A program made the position numbers and the translations under genes. Shown in pieces: positions 1 through 12,263 of a stretch of 64,000 bases of DNA; position 1 is the first letter of the stretch; each line of letters opens with the position of its first letter. This stretch comes from Verpa conica. Lineage: Eukaryota; Ascomycota; Pezizomycetes; Pezizales; Morchellaceae. The stretch is taken from positions 558,001 through 622,000 of the forward strand of contig JAUFSD010000016.1 in the NCBI GenBank assembly GCA_033030425.1, given 5' to 3'. Under the pieces are notes generated by a model. The model was not told the DNA's origin. It saw nothing but the letters and a program-made list of their open reading frames with translations, and made no database searches.

Positions 1-2575
1 ATGGAGTAGCTTATATCTACTTTAATTATAAAGAGGAAGACCGGCAGAAGCCTACCCATGTCCTTGCTAATCTAGTGAAGCAACTCGCCTGCCAAATACG
101 CCAAGCCTTACCTAAAGAGATCGAAAGCTTGTACGACAAACTGGAGCCCCAGCAGAAAACGCCATCCCTCGAGGAGCTATATGCAATCCTTCTTGTGGTG
201 ACAAAATCGTTTGACAAAACTTTTGTCATTTGCGATGCACTAGACGAGTGCCAAACGAAGCGAAAGGATCTCTTGCCGTGGTTTCATCGGATGGAGAAGG
301 ATTTTATCAGCTTGTTCCTAACTAGTAGAGAGCACTCTGAAGATATCAAACAGTCCTTCAAAAACTCGGCGAAAGTCAAGCTTTTGGCAACGGATGAGGA
401 TATATCGAACTATATTGAACAAAAGTTAGGCGAGAACCCTCGAGCGGGTCGTCTCATAAAGCAGGGAAACTGCAAAGACAAGATCATCTCTGAACTTACA
501 GATTGTGCCAATGGAATGTGAGTAAGTCTACAGAAATAAGGCGTATCCTATACTTATAGCTTGTTAGGTTCTTGCTCATTCACTTCCACATTGAGTACCT
601 ATGTGAGCAAACCAGTGTCAGCCAGATTCTAGCGGAACTCGAGAATCTCAAAAGGTCAACCAGCAATAGTAGCCCCCTTGATCCTACCTACAACAGAGCC
701 ATGGACACCCTTCGAAGACAACCTAAAACCCTTGTAGAATTGGGACTCGACATTCTCTCTTGGCTTGTCAAGGCTCGGCGAACACTCACAGTCCGTGAGC
801 TTCAACTAGCAGTATCCGCAAGGCAAGACTGTCTCACCTTTAACGAAATAAATTTGCCGACGAGGGATACACTGCTTGATGTTTGTGCCAGCTTGGTGAC
901 AATAGACGAGAAGGATGATACCATTAAGCTTGTCCATTACACTGTCCAGGAGTTTCTAATCAAGAACTCGATAATTCCCCCAGATACGGACACGAACCTC
1001 AAGCTTGCTATAGCCTGTACTACCTTTCTCTCCCTCAACATATTTGCTCAGGGTCCATGTGCTTCCAACAGCTCCCTTGAATCTCGACGGAGTCTATACC
1101 CCTTCCTTGAATATGCTTCCCAGTACCTGTCTTACCACCTTAAAGCATGCAACGAGGCTTTAACAACAGATATTGTTGTCAAATTTCTTAGGATTCCAGG
1201 GAGTGTGTCGTCGTACCTACAAGCTCTTAGTTGTCAAAAGCCGCCATCCAGCCCTGGTAAAGTCCTAGATTATTACAGTCAATACCCTAAGCGGCAGACC
1301 CCGCTACATGTTGCAGCCACCCTAGGCCATTGCGCCGCGGTCCGGTTATTACTGGAAGACAAAATAAAGATTAACGCTCTGGATGACAAAGGAAGAACAG
1401 CACTACTAGTAGCAGCAAATGAGGGTTACACGCCTATCGTAAAACTACTACTCGAAAAAGGCGGAGATCCTTCAGTTGCAGATAATCATGGGGCAACCGC
1501 ACTACATATGTCAATATCCAAAGGACATGGGCCAGAATCGGTGCTCTGGTTGTTACTTGATAAAGGCGTAGACTTTTCTATTGCGGACGACAGAGGTTGT
1601 ACACCGCTACACTGGGCAGCATCTGTGGGGCGCAAATTGGAGGCCCAGCTCTTGATTGAGAAAGGCGCCGATATCCAAGATGCAGACAATACAGGACGGA
1701 GAGCAATACATTTTGCAGCTAGAAAGGGTCATGAATCAGTGGTCCGGCTACTTCTTGAGAAAGGCGCCAATAGTAATATCTCAGTCCCAGAAAAATCTGG
1801 AGATACAGCGCTTCATATGGCAGTGGCCAAAGGGCATGTATCCATCATTCGAGTGTTGCTTGAGAAAGGTGCCAATATTTCAGTTGTATCGAATGCCGGA
1901 AATACTGCTTTGCACAATGCAGCATCTGGGGGGAATGAGCTGGCTATCGATATCCTACTTGGGAAAGGTGCTGATGTCTCCGCTGTAGACAATAGAGGGT
2001 GTACGGCACTACACTGGGCATCATCCACGGGGTGTGGTTCAGCGGTTCGGCTACTACTTAATAGGGGTGCTAGAATCTCAGATAAAGACAATAAGGGTCA
2101 AACAGCATTGCATTTTGCAGCTGCAAAAGGGCATCGATCTGTGGTTCAGGTCCTTCTTGAAAAAGGAGGCGACCCATCATCCACGGATAAGGAAGGAACG
2201 ACTCTCCTTCACAAAGCAATTTCGAATGAACCAATAGTTAGACTACTACTTGAGAAAGGCGCCAAAATCTCAGATGCAGACAATCGAGGATGTACAGCAC
2301 TACACTGGGCAGCATCAATAGGACTTTTATCGATAGTCCGGTTACTACTCGAAAAGGGCGCCGATATTTCAGACGCAGATAATACAGGACGGAGAGCACT
2401 ACATTTTGCAGCAACCAAAGGTCACGAATCTGTTGTTCTATTATTGCTAGAAAAAGGCGCAGATGTCTCAGCGACGGATACGAATGGACAAACAGCAGTG
2501 CAGTTGGCTATATCTAATGGGCATGATTCCATTATTGAAGTGCTCAAACCACGGATTCATGGGCAAATTCCATGA
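1..2575 (+). CDS. NACHT domain protein with 13 ankyrin repeats (NLR-like), 5' partial
   Basis: The reading frame is open from base 3 to the left edge, so the N-terminus and Walker A lie outside the window. Exons are <3-517 and 568-2575, with a 50-nt intron 518-567 (GTGAGT...TTAG). Joining them gives 840 residues. Visible NACHT parts are the Walker B block TFVICDALDEC (about residues 71-81), a sensor-like block LFLTSRE, and the motif ANGM-FLL spanning the splice. A helical middle region follows. From about residue 415 there are 13 ankyrin repeats (TALHWAA..., LLLEKGA...) ending close to the C-terminus. Proteins of this build in filamentous fungi are NLR-like STAND ATPases, several of which act in heterokaryon incompatibility or non-self recognition; that role is inferred here. 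The effector domain would be N-terminal and is not visible. The repeats are unusually alike (see findings). Confidence 0.9.
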
Positions 2576-4230
2576 ACACTGGGATATAATTTTATCTATG
2601 TTAGCTAAAAGGTACGCCCATAATCCATATCATTTTAGGAGACACTCCTGACCTAAACATAGATTATTCTACTTTATAATAACTTTTGTGCCCTAAAATA
2701 TGGTGGTTATAGAAAAAAAAGCTCTGGTGGTGCTGTTTTATTATTCTTTCCTAGTGTTATTTTACCCTGGCATGAGTAGTTAGATTAGGGAACAGTTATT
2801 GGTATTCGAGCAGGTGATTGTATTCAGAAGCATTGGGAATATTCACTATAGTATAAACAAATTCTATAAATAAGATACTTCAGCTCCTACCTAGTGCCAA
2901 ATAGTTTATCGAAACTAATCCTAGCTAGTAGTCAGAAGTCAAAATGCTTATTTCAATTAATAAGTTAGTGGGGAATTATATATCTTATGCATAAATTAAT
3001 ACCTATACTAGGACAAGTAGCTTAAACCTTCTAGCCAGCCTACTAAGCCATGCATAATTATTGCACTACTCCATTTGTGGTTTCCGAGGGTGGAGGCCAT
3101 AAGGTTGAACCCAAGACCTAAAAAATTTAGCACATACATGAATACCTCCAGCATCTTTAATTAAGTAAGGTTACTAACTTTTCAAACGCATGTGCTCTAT
3201 TCCATCAGTAAGACCTCAGTTTACGTGCATCTAGAGAACTATAGTCTCCCCCTCTTCATCCATCCTCTTCCTATTAAAATTCTAGTATCCATGAATTTAA
3301 TTGCCTACTGATAAAAGAAGGCAACCCAGATTAATCCTGGCTCTAGAAAGCAACAAATACGCTGATTAATCCGTGTCCCCTCGGACTTAGGTGCTATCTA
3401 TGGCCCAGTTCATTTACGATTATCAATAGATACCACTAACCCCAGAATCTATAGGGAAATATATCTTCCATCACCTTCTTCAATCCTTAAAATCACCAAG
3501 TAAAAAGCACTCCTTCCCCACAGGTAAGAGAAGGGGGTTTATGACAAATGCAAAATGCAACTAGCTACACACCCCGGAAAATCCCGCAGGTCCGGATCTC
3601 GGAACCCGTCCTAATGGTAACGACATGCCACCGTCATCAGAGCCTAGCCAAATTACTGACTGACAAATCACTATGAGATCATACAATCCTCTATTCTAGT
3701 CCGATATGAAGTCCTAGGGTCACCGAGCGTGACCTCGGTGCTGGTTTCCCTTTCTGGCCAAATCACAAGGTCACGGCTCATGAATCGGCGGGGAGTTCTA
3801 TTCTGCCGGGCTAAGGTGGAGCCCGATGATTAATTAGACCCTGTCGGCCAAGGTGGAGAGAGAGCGGGGCGGCGTAGTCACAATTCACAAGGTATCACTC
3901 GTGTGAGGGTGTAGTTAACCCTGCTGTAAATACCCATCCATGACAGTATTAGAACTTTGGCAGTTATAAGTTTTTCGTCCTTCCTTCCATACCACTAGAT
4001 CCCTCATACGATGTCACTTCTAAGAGGTAGCACGAGCATTACCAGAAAAACTACCGTGTGAACATTCGTATTCGTATTCGTTTACCAACAAATGCAACTC
4101 GCCCCATAGAGATCCACCCAGACGAGGTAGTTTTTTTTTGAATATATCCATAAAAATCATTTTTAAAATTAAGTAGCATTAATATAAGAGATCTAAAGTT
4201 TTCTAAAGCCAGCCAGAATAGCCTATGCCC
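2576..4230. other. Gene-free region between the NACHT gene and ARV1
   Basis: AT-rich sequence with stop codons in all frames and no ORF that resembles a known protein. It holds the 3' flanks of two genes facing each other (NACHT on plus, ARV1 on minus). A tRNA T-arm-like decamer sits at 3103-3112 on the minus strand, but no matching A box is visible. A perfect 7-bp stem hairpin lies at 3721-3740, and TATTCG repeats at about 4064-4080. No terminator can be defined. Confidence 0.5.
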
Positions 4231-5257
4231 CTACTTCCCCAGTCCTAACCTCAGTACCCACTCCTCAACACCAATAACTCCCCACCTATTCTCCGCCCCC
4301 AGTAGTCCAGTCCAGCCCAATATCCCCTGACTTGCCGCTGCCCTAACTACTGCTCCTGCTCCAGCCAATCCTGCCGCCCTAAAATAATCCACCCCCAGCA
4401 GTATCCTCAGTGCTTCAACGTTATTTACCACCACTGCCCACCCTACAGATTTCGCTGCGGCTGGTACATCATATTCCCAAATCACCATCAGAATCGGAAA
4501 GAGCTTTGTACATGAGGAGACAAGAAGTGCAGTGGATACGGAATTCGGACGGTTGAAGCCGAGAAGGAAGCGGGAGAGAAGGCGGATTGTAAGATGAAAT
4601 AAGAGTGATTCGGTTAAACATAGGAGCACTATATGATGTTAGTAAGATAGGGCCAAAACAGAGGAGGTGTTTATAGAGATACATACAAAAAAACATATAC
4701 TGGACAACAATTGGTTGCTTAGTTAGTATGCCGAATGCAGAGTTGTTGAACGGATCTTGAGGTATTTCTTTTTCGATCCGCGCCCAGGTGAGGTAGACGT
4801 CAAAGAGCAGTAACAGTATCCCTAATCGAATTATCGACGGCTTTAATTAAGAATTAGTATATTCCATACAGAACTGGTGGGAGGGAAACCGAGTAGCTAC
4901 ACACTTCGAATTTATCATCCTGTCTCCCTAATCGATTAAACAGCAAATGTCTATACACCTATTTCCCTTCAAATCAGCCCTCCCCCCCTTCCACTCAACC
5001 CCACCCCCTTATATCTCGGAATGTACCTGCGGTTTTATTAGAACCAAATCAATAAACAACACGACGAAATCATGTTCGACATACTTGTCCGCGAAGCGCT
5101 TGCACCGCGGACACTGCGTGAGCCTCACGCCACGGCCTAGGGACCTGTCATCGGCGGAGGAGTACGCTGTGTAGAGCGACTGTACGGGATATGAGCATTC
5201 GATACAGATGTACAGGTTCTTTGTAGGCGCAGGTGGGTTTGAGGGCGTGCTGGACAT
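4231..5257 (-). CDS. ARV1: ARV1-family ER lipid homeostasis protein
   Basis: Four exons on the minus strand: 5027-5257, 4905-4958, 4687-4840 and 4231-4628. All introns are GT-AG (68, 64 and 58 nt), and the total of 837 nt gives 278 residues. The N-terminal Arv1 homology domain is clear: CIEC and CPRC zinc-binding pairs, then ADKYVEHD and IDLVLIKPQ. The 54-nt second exon carries VYRHLLFNRLG. The rest has hydrophobic segments (LGILLLLFDVYL, FLLLCL) and the conserved VIWEYD and VNNVEALRILLG blocks. Family members are ER/Golgi membrane proteins needed for sterol and sphingolipid distribution and GPI-anchor synthesis. The ATG at 5257 is the first in frame; a further upstream ATG at 5331 runs into a stop. 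The 3' part taken alone looks unrelated, and only the splice model joins it. Confidence 0.9.
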
Positions 5258-6770
5258 TTCGTGTCTATTCTGTGGTCGAATTAGAGTTTCGGGAAGTGCC
5301 GTAAGGGGTGAGGTTGTTGCCAAGTGTTCATGATGGTGAGAGCCTGGTTACTGGTACGAACTACGCATTGGGTGGGTTCTACCCGAGGGGGATCCAATCC
5401 TACATCTGAAATTACCAAGGGTTAGGTAATAAGATAAGATAAAATATAGTAATACTCGTAATGATACTCATAGTCTCAAAATAATTCGAGGTGAAAATAC
5501 CTTTTAGATATATAAATTCACTAGGCCAATCCTACATTATTAGTCTATGTTAAGCATGCAAGATTATCACATGCCCCCGTTATATACTTAAATTTATCTA
5601 TACTTCACCTAAAAAAAGAAATAGGGCGCCATCCCAAAGTTAGATAAGTTATCATAATGGGACTCTCACCATACTTTAGCACTATGGAGGTTACCCACCA
5701 GCATGATCCTCTAGGAAAGTTCCCTTCCCGTTCTTTATTTTCCATGCCCAGATATTACATTTAAGCGATACCTGGAAATTATAAGGAAGCATATAATATC
5801 TTATGGGTTTCAATAGGTCATAACGCACTCAAACATTACGTTATGTAAAATACAGACACCCGGTCAAAAACTTCTGGGACATCAAAAAAACAACAGTCAG
5901 AAATGTGCACCGGCTAACCGACCTTCCACCACCTCAATATCTAAATTAATATTGATAAAACGCTACTAGCACCCTAGAGAATAGTGTCTATATTCATGAT
6001 AAGGAAGCCCTATGTTCACTCTCTTCTCCAAGATAATTCCCGGGCAAACTTAAGCCTCATACACTACACAATCTCCTTATATATCTAGTTAACCGATTTA
6101 TACTAGATAGGTTTGTATACTACAGCGCAGTCGCCTTATAAGAATATGAAAATAGAGCGAACCTATATTCTTATAGACGGGATATTATAGGGGAATACTA
6201 ATGCCCATAAAATAACCAATGTCCGGTCCTGAACACGTATTCTTATAAGGCGAATATTCTTATAGCCCTAATTCTTAAGGGTGACTGTGCTGTATAGGGT
6301 CTTTTGAAGGCACAAATACTAGGAGAGTTGCTTTGTATCTACTAGCGCTATACCATAAGTAAAGTTGAACCCCCACAGATTTCTTATCACAGATCTCACC
6401 TAGATCAACCATGATAAGATGTACCGAGTGATGCCTTATGCAGGAGAATCAGCCTAGCAGGGGATTACGCGGCCTATAAAAAAATTGAGATTTCGTGACC
6501 CCACTATAAATGATAGCACAAGAACAACAATGGTATTCTAACAGAAAAGGTCCTTTATCTTTCCGAAAAACCATAGATATCCTGAGCCGTCCATAATCCC
6601 GCCCCAACTTTTCTCTAAAAGCAAAGGAACTGAACTATTCAAAGATGATATATATATATACAGACCCTATAACATACGCCAAACCCTTCCCTCCGTCCCC
6701 TCTTCCCTTTCTCATTTTACTTTAGTCAAGTTCATAGCGTACACACTCCTAATACACATTCAAAACAAGC
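5258..6770. other. Intergenic region with a MITE
   Basis: AT-rich stretch between the ARV1 start and the OST1 stop (both genes on minus), so it holds the ARV1 promoter and the OST1 3' end. No protein-like ORF is visible. The only defined element is the MITE at 6123-6292. Confidence 0.5.
6121..6294. mobile_element. MITE with TA target duplication and CAG...CTG inverted ends
   Basis: A 170-bp non-coding element (6123-6292) bounded on both sides by TA. The left end CAGCGCAGTCGCC and the right end, read on the other strand, CAGCACAGTCACC match at 11 of 13 positions. A perfect 15-bp inverted repeat lies inside (6132-6146 against 6238-6252), and further ATTCTTATA blocks add internal symmetry. A TA duplication with CAG termini is the pattern of Tc1/mariner or pogo/Fot1-derived MITEs. 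No transposase is present, so it would need one in trans. A possible degraded relative lies at about 61590-61720. Confidence 0.75.
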
Positions 6771-8387
6771 TTATTTCCCAATCTTCAAATCAATCTTGCT
6801 TACGATCCAACTGAAAGTGAACATCGCTAACAATGCGCTAAACATCACAAACGGCTTCCTCAATGCCTCAGTCCTAGGTAAATGGTAGCTCACAATAAGC
6901 TCCTTACGATGCTGCTCATCCACCACATTTTCTGCAGTGAGCTTCAATGCAGTGCGACCAATGGTGTCCATGAATGTCTTGTGGAGGTATTGCTCTTCCT
7001 TTATGAGAGGAATAGGAGATGTGTATTTCACATTACTATACACCTATTAGTATAATGCGCTTGAGTGGGTGCTAGGAAGGGATAGCTTACGTGGCGCCTT
7101 CAGGCAACACAACAGTAACCTCAAGCTCCCCATACGTAACACTTTCTTTTGGCCCTTCCAAGAATGGAACCTTAAGGACAAAATCCTCGCCGTTACTTTT
7201 TCCGCGGACAAATTCACGAAGGTCATGGTTCCACCCAGTAACAAAAGTATAGTTCCATCCACCAAAGACAGGGTAGCGGGGTTTAAGTTCAAGGTTTGCT
7301 TCACGGAAGTTTGAGCGGAAGCGGGAGGTAGACACGTTACCGATTTCATCGGTAAAGTACGGGTCTTTTGCGCCGATAGTGAGGGGGAAAGTAAGCTGTC
7401 TGATCGCAGTTGTGGGAGGGTTGTAGTAGTTTGTTGCGGCCCAGGCGACACGAGAGAATTGTTCCTTGAGTCTTGGCTTTGTTAGTATTGTTGGTAGGGG
7501 TTTGTTAGAAGGGTTACGTACTTGGCTCCGTTGTTTGTCATCCAATAGCGTTCCTCAGTAGCGAGGTTACCGCCCCAGTGGGAAACCTCAATGAGCCTCT
7601 CCATGCGTTCCATCCTAATTACCGGGCTGGTGTACTCGAACCTAAGGCTGAGAGCCTCACCGACGACCTGGGGCTTAACGACAGAGTAGGGGCCAAAAGT
7701 AAACTGGTTACCAGACTTGGTAGGGTCCTCAGTTCCATCAGACTTTGGTTCGAGTTTGGTAAAGTCCGGAACTTCATTGTTGGGAAGCTTCAATTTAGTC
7801 TTCTGCTTCTCAGTCACGTATGCAGTCAAAGCATACTGGCTGCCGGTCCATTGCAAGAATTGCTTCTCGACCTGAGTAACTTGTGCCGGGACTGGGGCAA
7901 GAACGTCCGTAACCGCAAGGTTGATCTGAAGAGTAAGGGACTGTCCAGCAGGGACCGCAGGATCAAAAGTGATGCGATAATACTGTGTAGCACTATTTCA
8001 CCGACGAATTAGAACCACAAGGCCCTCCCCGCACCGTTACTATTTTGTTGTCGCTCACCTATCCTCATTAAACTCTATAGGAGTTACAGTAAACTCTCCT
8101 CCCGAGCCCTTCTTGTCCCTAGCCTCAATGTAGCTCAACTTCGGCAATGTGGCCTTATCCACCGGAAGGTAATACTCGCTCTGAGGATTCTTCGAAATAT
8201 TTTCGACAACCGCCGCAATTGTCTCACGCGCGTATGGCTTTGTGAGATCAATTGTTCTCAAAAGATTGCTTTGTTTAAACACCTGGGGTGGTGTGAAATC
8301 TTTAGGAAGAGCCAGTATCTCGCCAGCAGCTGCTAAAGATGCAAATAGTGGTAGGACGAGAGCGCCCCAATTGTGAAGCGAGCGCAT
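6771..8387 (-). CDS. OST1: Oligosaccharyltransferase alpha subunit (ribophorin I)
   Basis: Four exons: 8059-8387, 7522-7992, 7091-7471 and 6771-7035. Introns are 66, 50 and 55 nt, and 1446 nt encode 481 residues, close to the roughly 476 of yeast Ost1. The N-terminus is a signal peptide (about residues 1-21, LVLPLFASLAAAG). The lumenal part carries ribophorin I signatures such as FEYTSPVIRMERMERLIEVSHWG's core (EVSHWGGNLA), VFGGWNYTF and potential N-glycosylation sites NVS and NYT. One transmembrane helix near the C-terminus (FVMFSALLAMFTFSWIV) precedes a short basic tail. It is a subunit of the ER complex that transfers oligosaccharide to asparagines on nascent proteins. The intron before exon 3 has a textbook TACTAAC branch site. 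Confidence 0.95.
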
Positions 8388-9258
8388 GGTGGGCGAAAAA
8401 TTGATGTTATTCGTAAAGTTGGACTTATAAGGATGTGTGGAGTTTCTTTCGTTAAACGGGATGCTCCAGCTGAGGGAAGCTGTGTGAGAAGGCCAGTTTC
8501 ACTTATTTAGGAGAGCTTTGTGGTTGTTGCGAGACGTGTTGCGAAGCGGAACAACAGCAACCCTTGCATGCAGTATTAAAGAGAACGCCAACATTGAGGA
8601 ACACGAGTGATGCATTGTGGTGCCGACTGATGCGGACCGAGTACTATTCTACACCTAATACACCCCCCAAATTCTCCTATTACAAACCCAAGCGAAATAT
8701 AGAAAACCACAGATAATAACCAATTAAGTTTATAGCACCCCGTAGTCCCCTATAATTAGAAATTAATAGTTCTAGTCAAGCATCACCTCTCACTCGCCAT
8801 CTTCCACACACATAAGAACAAAAAATTATATAATTGCTAAAGTCTTACTTCACTCTATTCCATCTATAAAACATCCACCCCATGACTGTGAGGCTATACA
8901 ACCAATATATATATTCACACTCCCAGCCTTTTTTTGTTGTTTGTAAAATCCTAAAAACCAACCATGTGAAACCTTGGGTATGGATGTAAAAATGCATGTC
9001 AGAAATGCGGAAAGATACACGCCCCTCACTGAATCAATGCCTTCAAGGAAATGAGAAAGAAACGCAAAGAGAAAAAAGTGCATAGGTATGACATTATGCA
9101 CAATACAAAAGGAAAAGAAAAAAAGTAAGGAAATCATTAACCCATCCCTCTTCATCTTTCATCCAATGCGCCGCCAAACCCCCGGTCGTAAACTTCCTAA
9201 GCCAACATGAAAAAACTCATAACTCAAAACCGCCCCTCTGCCCAAACCAGTGCTTTGT
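8388..9258. other. Promoter side of OST1 and 3' flank of the J-domain gene
   Basis: About 870 bp with no supported gene. The first 200 bp upstream of the OST1 ATG are more GC-rich. From 8650 on the sequence is AT-rich, with A and T runs. A 101-codon open stretch at 8850-9155 on minus is low-complexity and hydrophobic, has no family signature, and is not annotated. Confidence 0.4.
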
Positions 9259-11062
9259 CTAGAAGCTAAATCCCTGCGGGAAGCCCTGGGGTCCCGCTCC
9301 TCTCCGCCTACCACCGGCCGGGAATCCCCCTGGCCCTCCTGCACCACCAAACGAGAAGCCACCGCCACCACCACCGCCCATATTATTCATCATATTGAAC
9401 AAAACATCTATTACGAATTCGTTAGCTGGTGTTACCTAGGAAAAAAGTTGCGGAAGAGGAATGACTTACTAGGATCAATATTCATCCCACCCATTCCGCC
9501 GCCACCACCGAACATATCATCATCCTGGAGATCTATGCCAGAGTCATATCTCTCTCGCTTTTGGGGATCTGAAAGTGTTTCGTACGCCTCTCCAACATCT
9601 ACAATGTAATAGTTAGTTGCTGAATCTAGGTCACGTGATATGTGGATGTAGCCTACCCTTGAATTTCTCGGCAGCATCCGGGTTATCAGGGTTCTTGTCT
9701 GGGTGGTGTAGGATTGCCATCTTCCTGTATGCCTTCTTGATGTCCGCTTCGGTAGCCTCTTTCTCAACACCCAGAATCTTGTAGTAGTCTTTCCTCTTGC
9801 TCTTCTTCAATTCTAGTTCTGCATCCCGAATTTCACGCTTAATGGAGGGTTCCCCGGGGTTGGCTTCAGCAACATTCTTGAGCTCGCGGACGGCCTCCTC
9901 CCAATTCCCCAGTTGACCAAGGGCTTTTGCGCGTGTCCGGCGGGCTTTGGTGTATGTGGAGTCGAGTTTCAGGGCATCGTCACAGTCGGAAATAGCTTCT
10001 TGCCACATTTTGAGCTGGAGGGATAGTTAGTAACTTTTTTTGGTGGCCTGGTTGAAAGGGACCGAGAAATTTTACCTTGCTATGAGCAGCGGCACGATTC
10101 TGGTACAACTTGGAGTTGGTCCCTTTGTTGTCCGGATCTACCGCCAAAGCTTCAGAGTACAACTCTTTAGCGATCTTGAAATCATTCTTCTTGAACGCTT
10201 CGTTACCCGCCTCCTTTTTCTTCTCCAATTCCCTCGCTCGCTTTAAGAATATCTTTGCCGTCTTCATATCTGGATCACACCTCAATGCCTCCTGGAAATG
10301 CGCAGCCGCCTTCGGGTTCTCGCCCTGGGCATACAGAATACGCCCCCTGAGCACGAGTGCATCTGGATCCTGCGGGTTCTGGCGGAGTAGTGACATAGCC
10401 ACGTTCTGCGCCTCAAAGAGAGAGCTTTGTGTGTTCATCCTTAGATTCGCTTCTCCACGGAGCATCTTCCACTTCTTTGGGGGCTCAACACCCATCCCCA
10501 GTCCGGACTCTGCTCGGTCAAGGGCAAATAATGTCATGGAGCCACCTGTGCCGGCAGCTACAGATTGCTCAGCGCTAGTGAGGTGCTGTAGCATCTGCTG
10601 CGCGGGAGCTCTATCCTTTGAGCTGGCTGGAGGGTTCATCCGGTCGTAAGTCTCGAGGGCGTCAGCAGGTCTACCTAGCGCGACCTGGATCCTCGCCATT
10701 CGGAGAAGTGTTTTCGGTTGATCAGGCTGGTGACGGTCGGCCATCATACAATCGTCGAGAGCAAGCTTGAACTTGCCGGCGGACATATAAGCCGCGGCTC
10801 TGTTTGAGAGGAACGTAGCATTTTCAGGCTCGCATTCGATAGCCTTGGTGTACTGCTCGGCAGCTTTGATATATTCCTTCTGCTTGAAGAATTTGTTGCC
10901 GGCTTGTTTGTAGGCTTCACCGTCAAGCTCGACTTTCGGGGGGTCTGGTGGCAGAGTGTGAGTTCCGTTTATTCCATTCGTGGGCTTAGCTGTCTCTGCG
11001 GCTGCTGGTGTTTGGGCTTCAGGTGACACGGAAGGTTCGGGATCGATATCCATGGAAGACAT
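9259..11062 (-). CDS. TPR and J-domain co-chaperone (DNAJC7/TPR2-like)
   Basis: Exons 10076-11062, 9657-10014, 9470-9598 and 9259-9407. Introns are 61, 58 and 62 nt, and 1623 nt encode 540 residues. TPR motifs fill about residues 45-395 ([37 protein letters not shown]). A J domain with the HPD tripeptide ([10 protein letters not shown]) follows at about 407-475. The C-terminus is a Gly/Phe-rich tail ([13 protein letters not shown]). The family partners Hsp70 and Hsp90 in the cytosol: TPRs bind the EEVD tails and the J domain stimulates Hsp70 ATPase. The second intron interrupts the J domain just after the HPD helix. In DNAJC7 the J domain is also C-terminal, so the whole architecture matches. 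The start MSSMDIDPE is the first ATG and follows a CT-rich leader. Confidence 0.92.
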
Positions 11063-12263
11063 AATTTTTTTTCTTCTCTTTCTCTTTCTCTTTCTGTTCC
11101 TTCGTTGCTTTCTTGGCCGTTCTTAGTTACGGGATGCCGAAACGGTAGTGTGGGAAAGATAACACGGTTGTAGCAGAAAAGACAGTTTAACCTTTCCCTC
11201 GAAAAGAAGAAACCGAACGAAGAATGTAGGGGGATAAGAAGGGCAGGAGAGATAACTGAGAAGCAAATAAAGAGACCCGATTCCTTGTCCGCGGATTGGG
11301 AGGGGACTTCAGACGGTAGCGAGACGACACACACACGGAGAGGGGTGTAGCCTGGCAAACAAACGTGATGGGATAGTAGACGTGGGGGAAGAACAGAGCA
11401 GGAACAGGACTATGGACAGAATGAGGGGAAGAAAGCGGAGTGGAAGAGAAGTAAGAGAACGGGAGCGGGAATAGGAAAAGAAGGAAAAAAAAGAGAAAGC
11501 CGGACCCAGCAGCAAAAGGCAGCAGAAAAGAGTGAGGCTTTGGTTGTTCCAACGCGCACTTAGAGAAAAACGCCCGGATCATCGAATGTTCTAGCAACAT
11601 TTCTACCACCCTACATGTACCCCCTAGTCTAAGCCTTACATTGAATAAGCCTCCTCCTCCCGCCTTCCCCCCTTAAGTCTTCCGAAGCAGCTTCAGATAT
11701 TCACAAGAACTAATTGGACTTTTTGGTAACCAAATCTTCTGCCTTTATTGTAGTATTTTGTCTAACTGAGAAATTAATAGGAAAGGTACGAAAATATGAC
11801 CAAAAAAACCAACCAGAAACTATTGAAACAATAAGTAGACAATTAAGGAAATAAAGAAAAAATACAGACAAACCCACAAGTACTCTACAAAGTTAAAAAA
11901 AAATGGAGAAAATAAACAATGAAATGAGAAAATTGGAAACAAAACATTCAAAACACCTTGAAACCCCACCAATGACCCTGACCCTAACCCTTCCCATCTT
12001 TTTTTTTGACCCATGATAAAAAACCGGAGAAAGAAAAAAAAAGGAAAAAAAAAAAGAAAAAAACATGAAAACAAATCGTTTCTCTACCCAGCAGACCGCT
12101 CTTAAGAAATGTCCGTTAAAAATGCAAAAACACCGATAATATTGAAAGCCGGCTCTCGCTTAGTGTGCGAAAAAAAACTCCGATGAAAGTCCATCTCGAT
12201 CGAGTGGGGCGCAAAAGTTGAAAGAAATGTTCGTAAATACGTAAAGTTGACCCGAAGGAGTCT
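11063..12263. other. Intergenic region with strong purine/pyrimidine strand bias
   Basis: Promoter region of the J-domain gene and 3' flank of the regulator gene. Just upstream of the J-domain ATG (11067-11100) lies a run of T and C on plus, which reads as an A/G-rich leader on the coding strand. The stretch 11200-11520 is GA-rich and 11830-12070 is A-rich with long homopolymers. The open frames in it are low-complexity shadows and no gene is supported. Confidence 0.45.

Noticed and set aside
3085..3190. SINE relic suggested by GGGTTCAACC (minus, 3112-3103)
   Set aside because: Only the B-box-like motif is present, with no A box at the right distance. One decamer is not enough.
4231..4630. 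Stand-alone hydrophobic or ankyrin-like ORF
   Set aside because: It is the last exon of ARV1; the VNNVEALRILLG block belongs to the Arv1 C-terminus.
8850..9155. 101-codon hydrophobic ORF on minus
   Set aside because: Low-complexity sequence from T-rich DNA, with no family signature or splice context.
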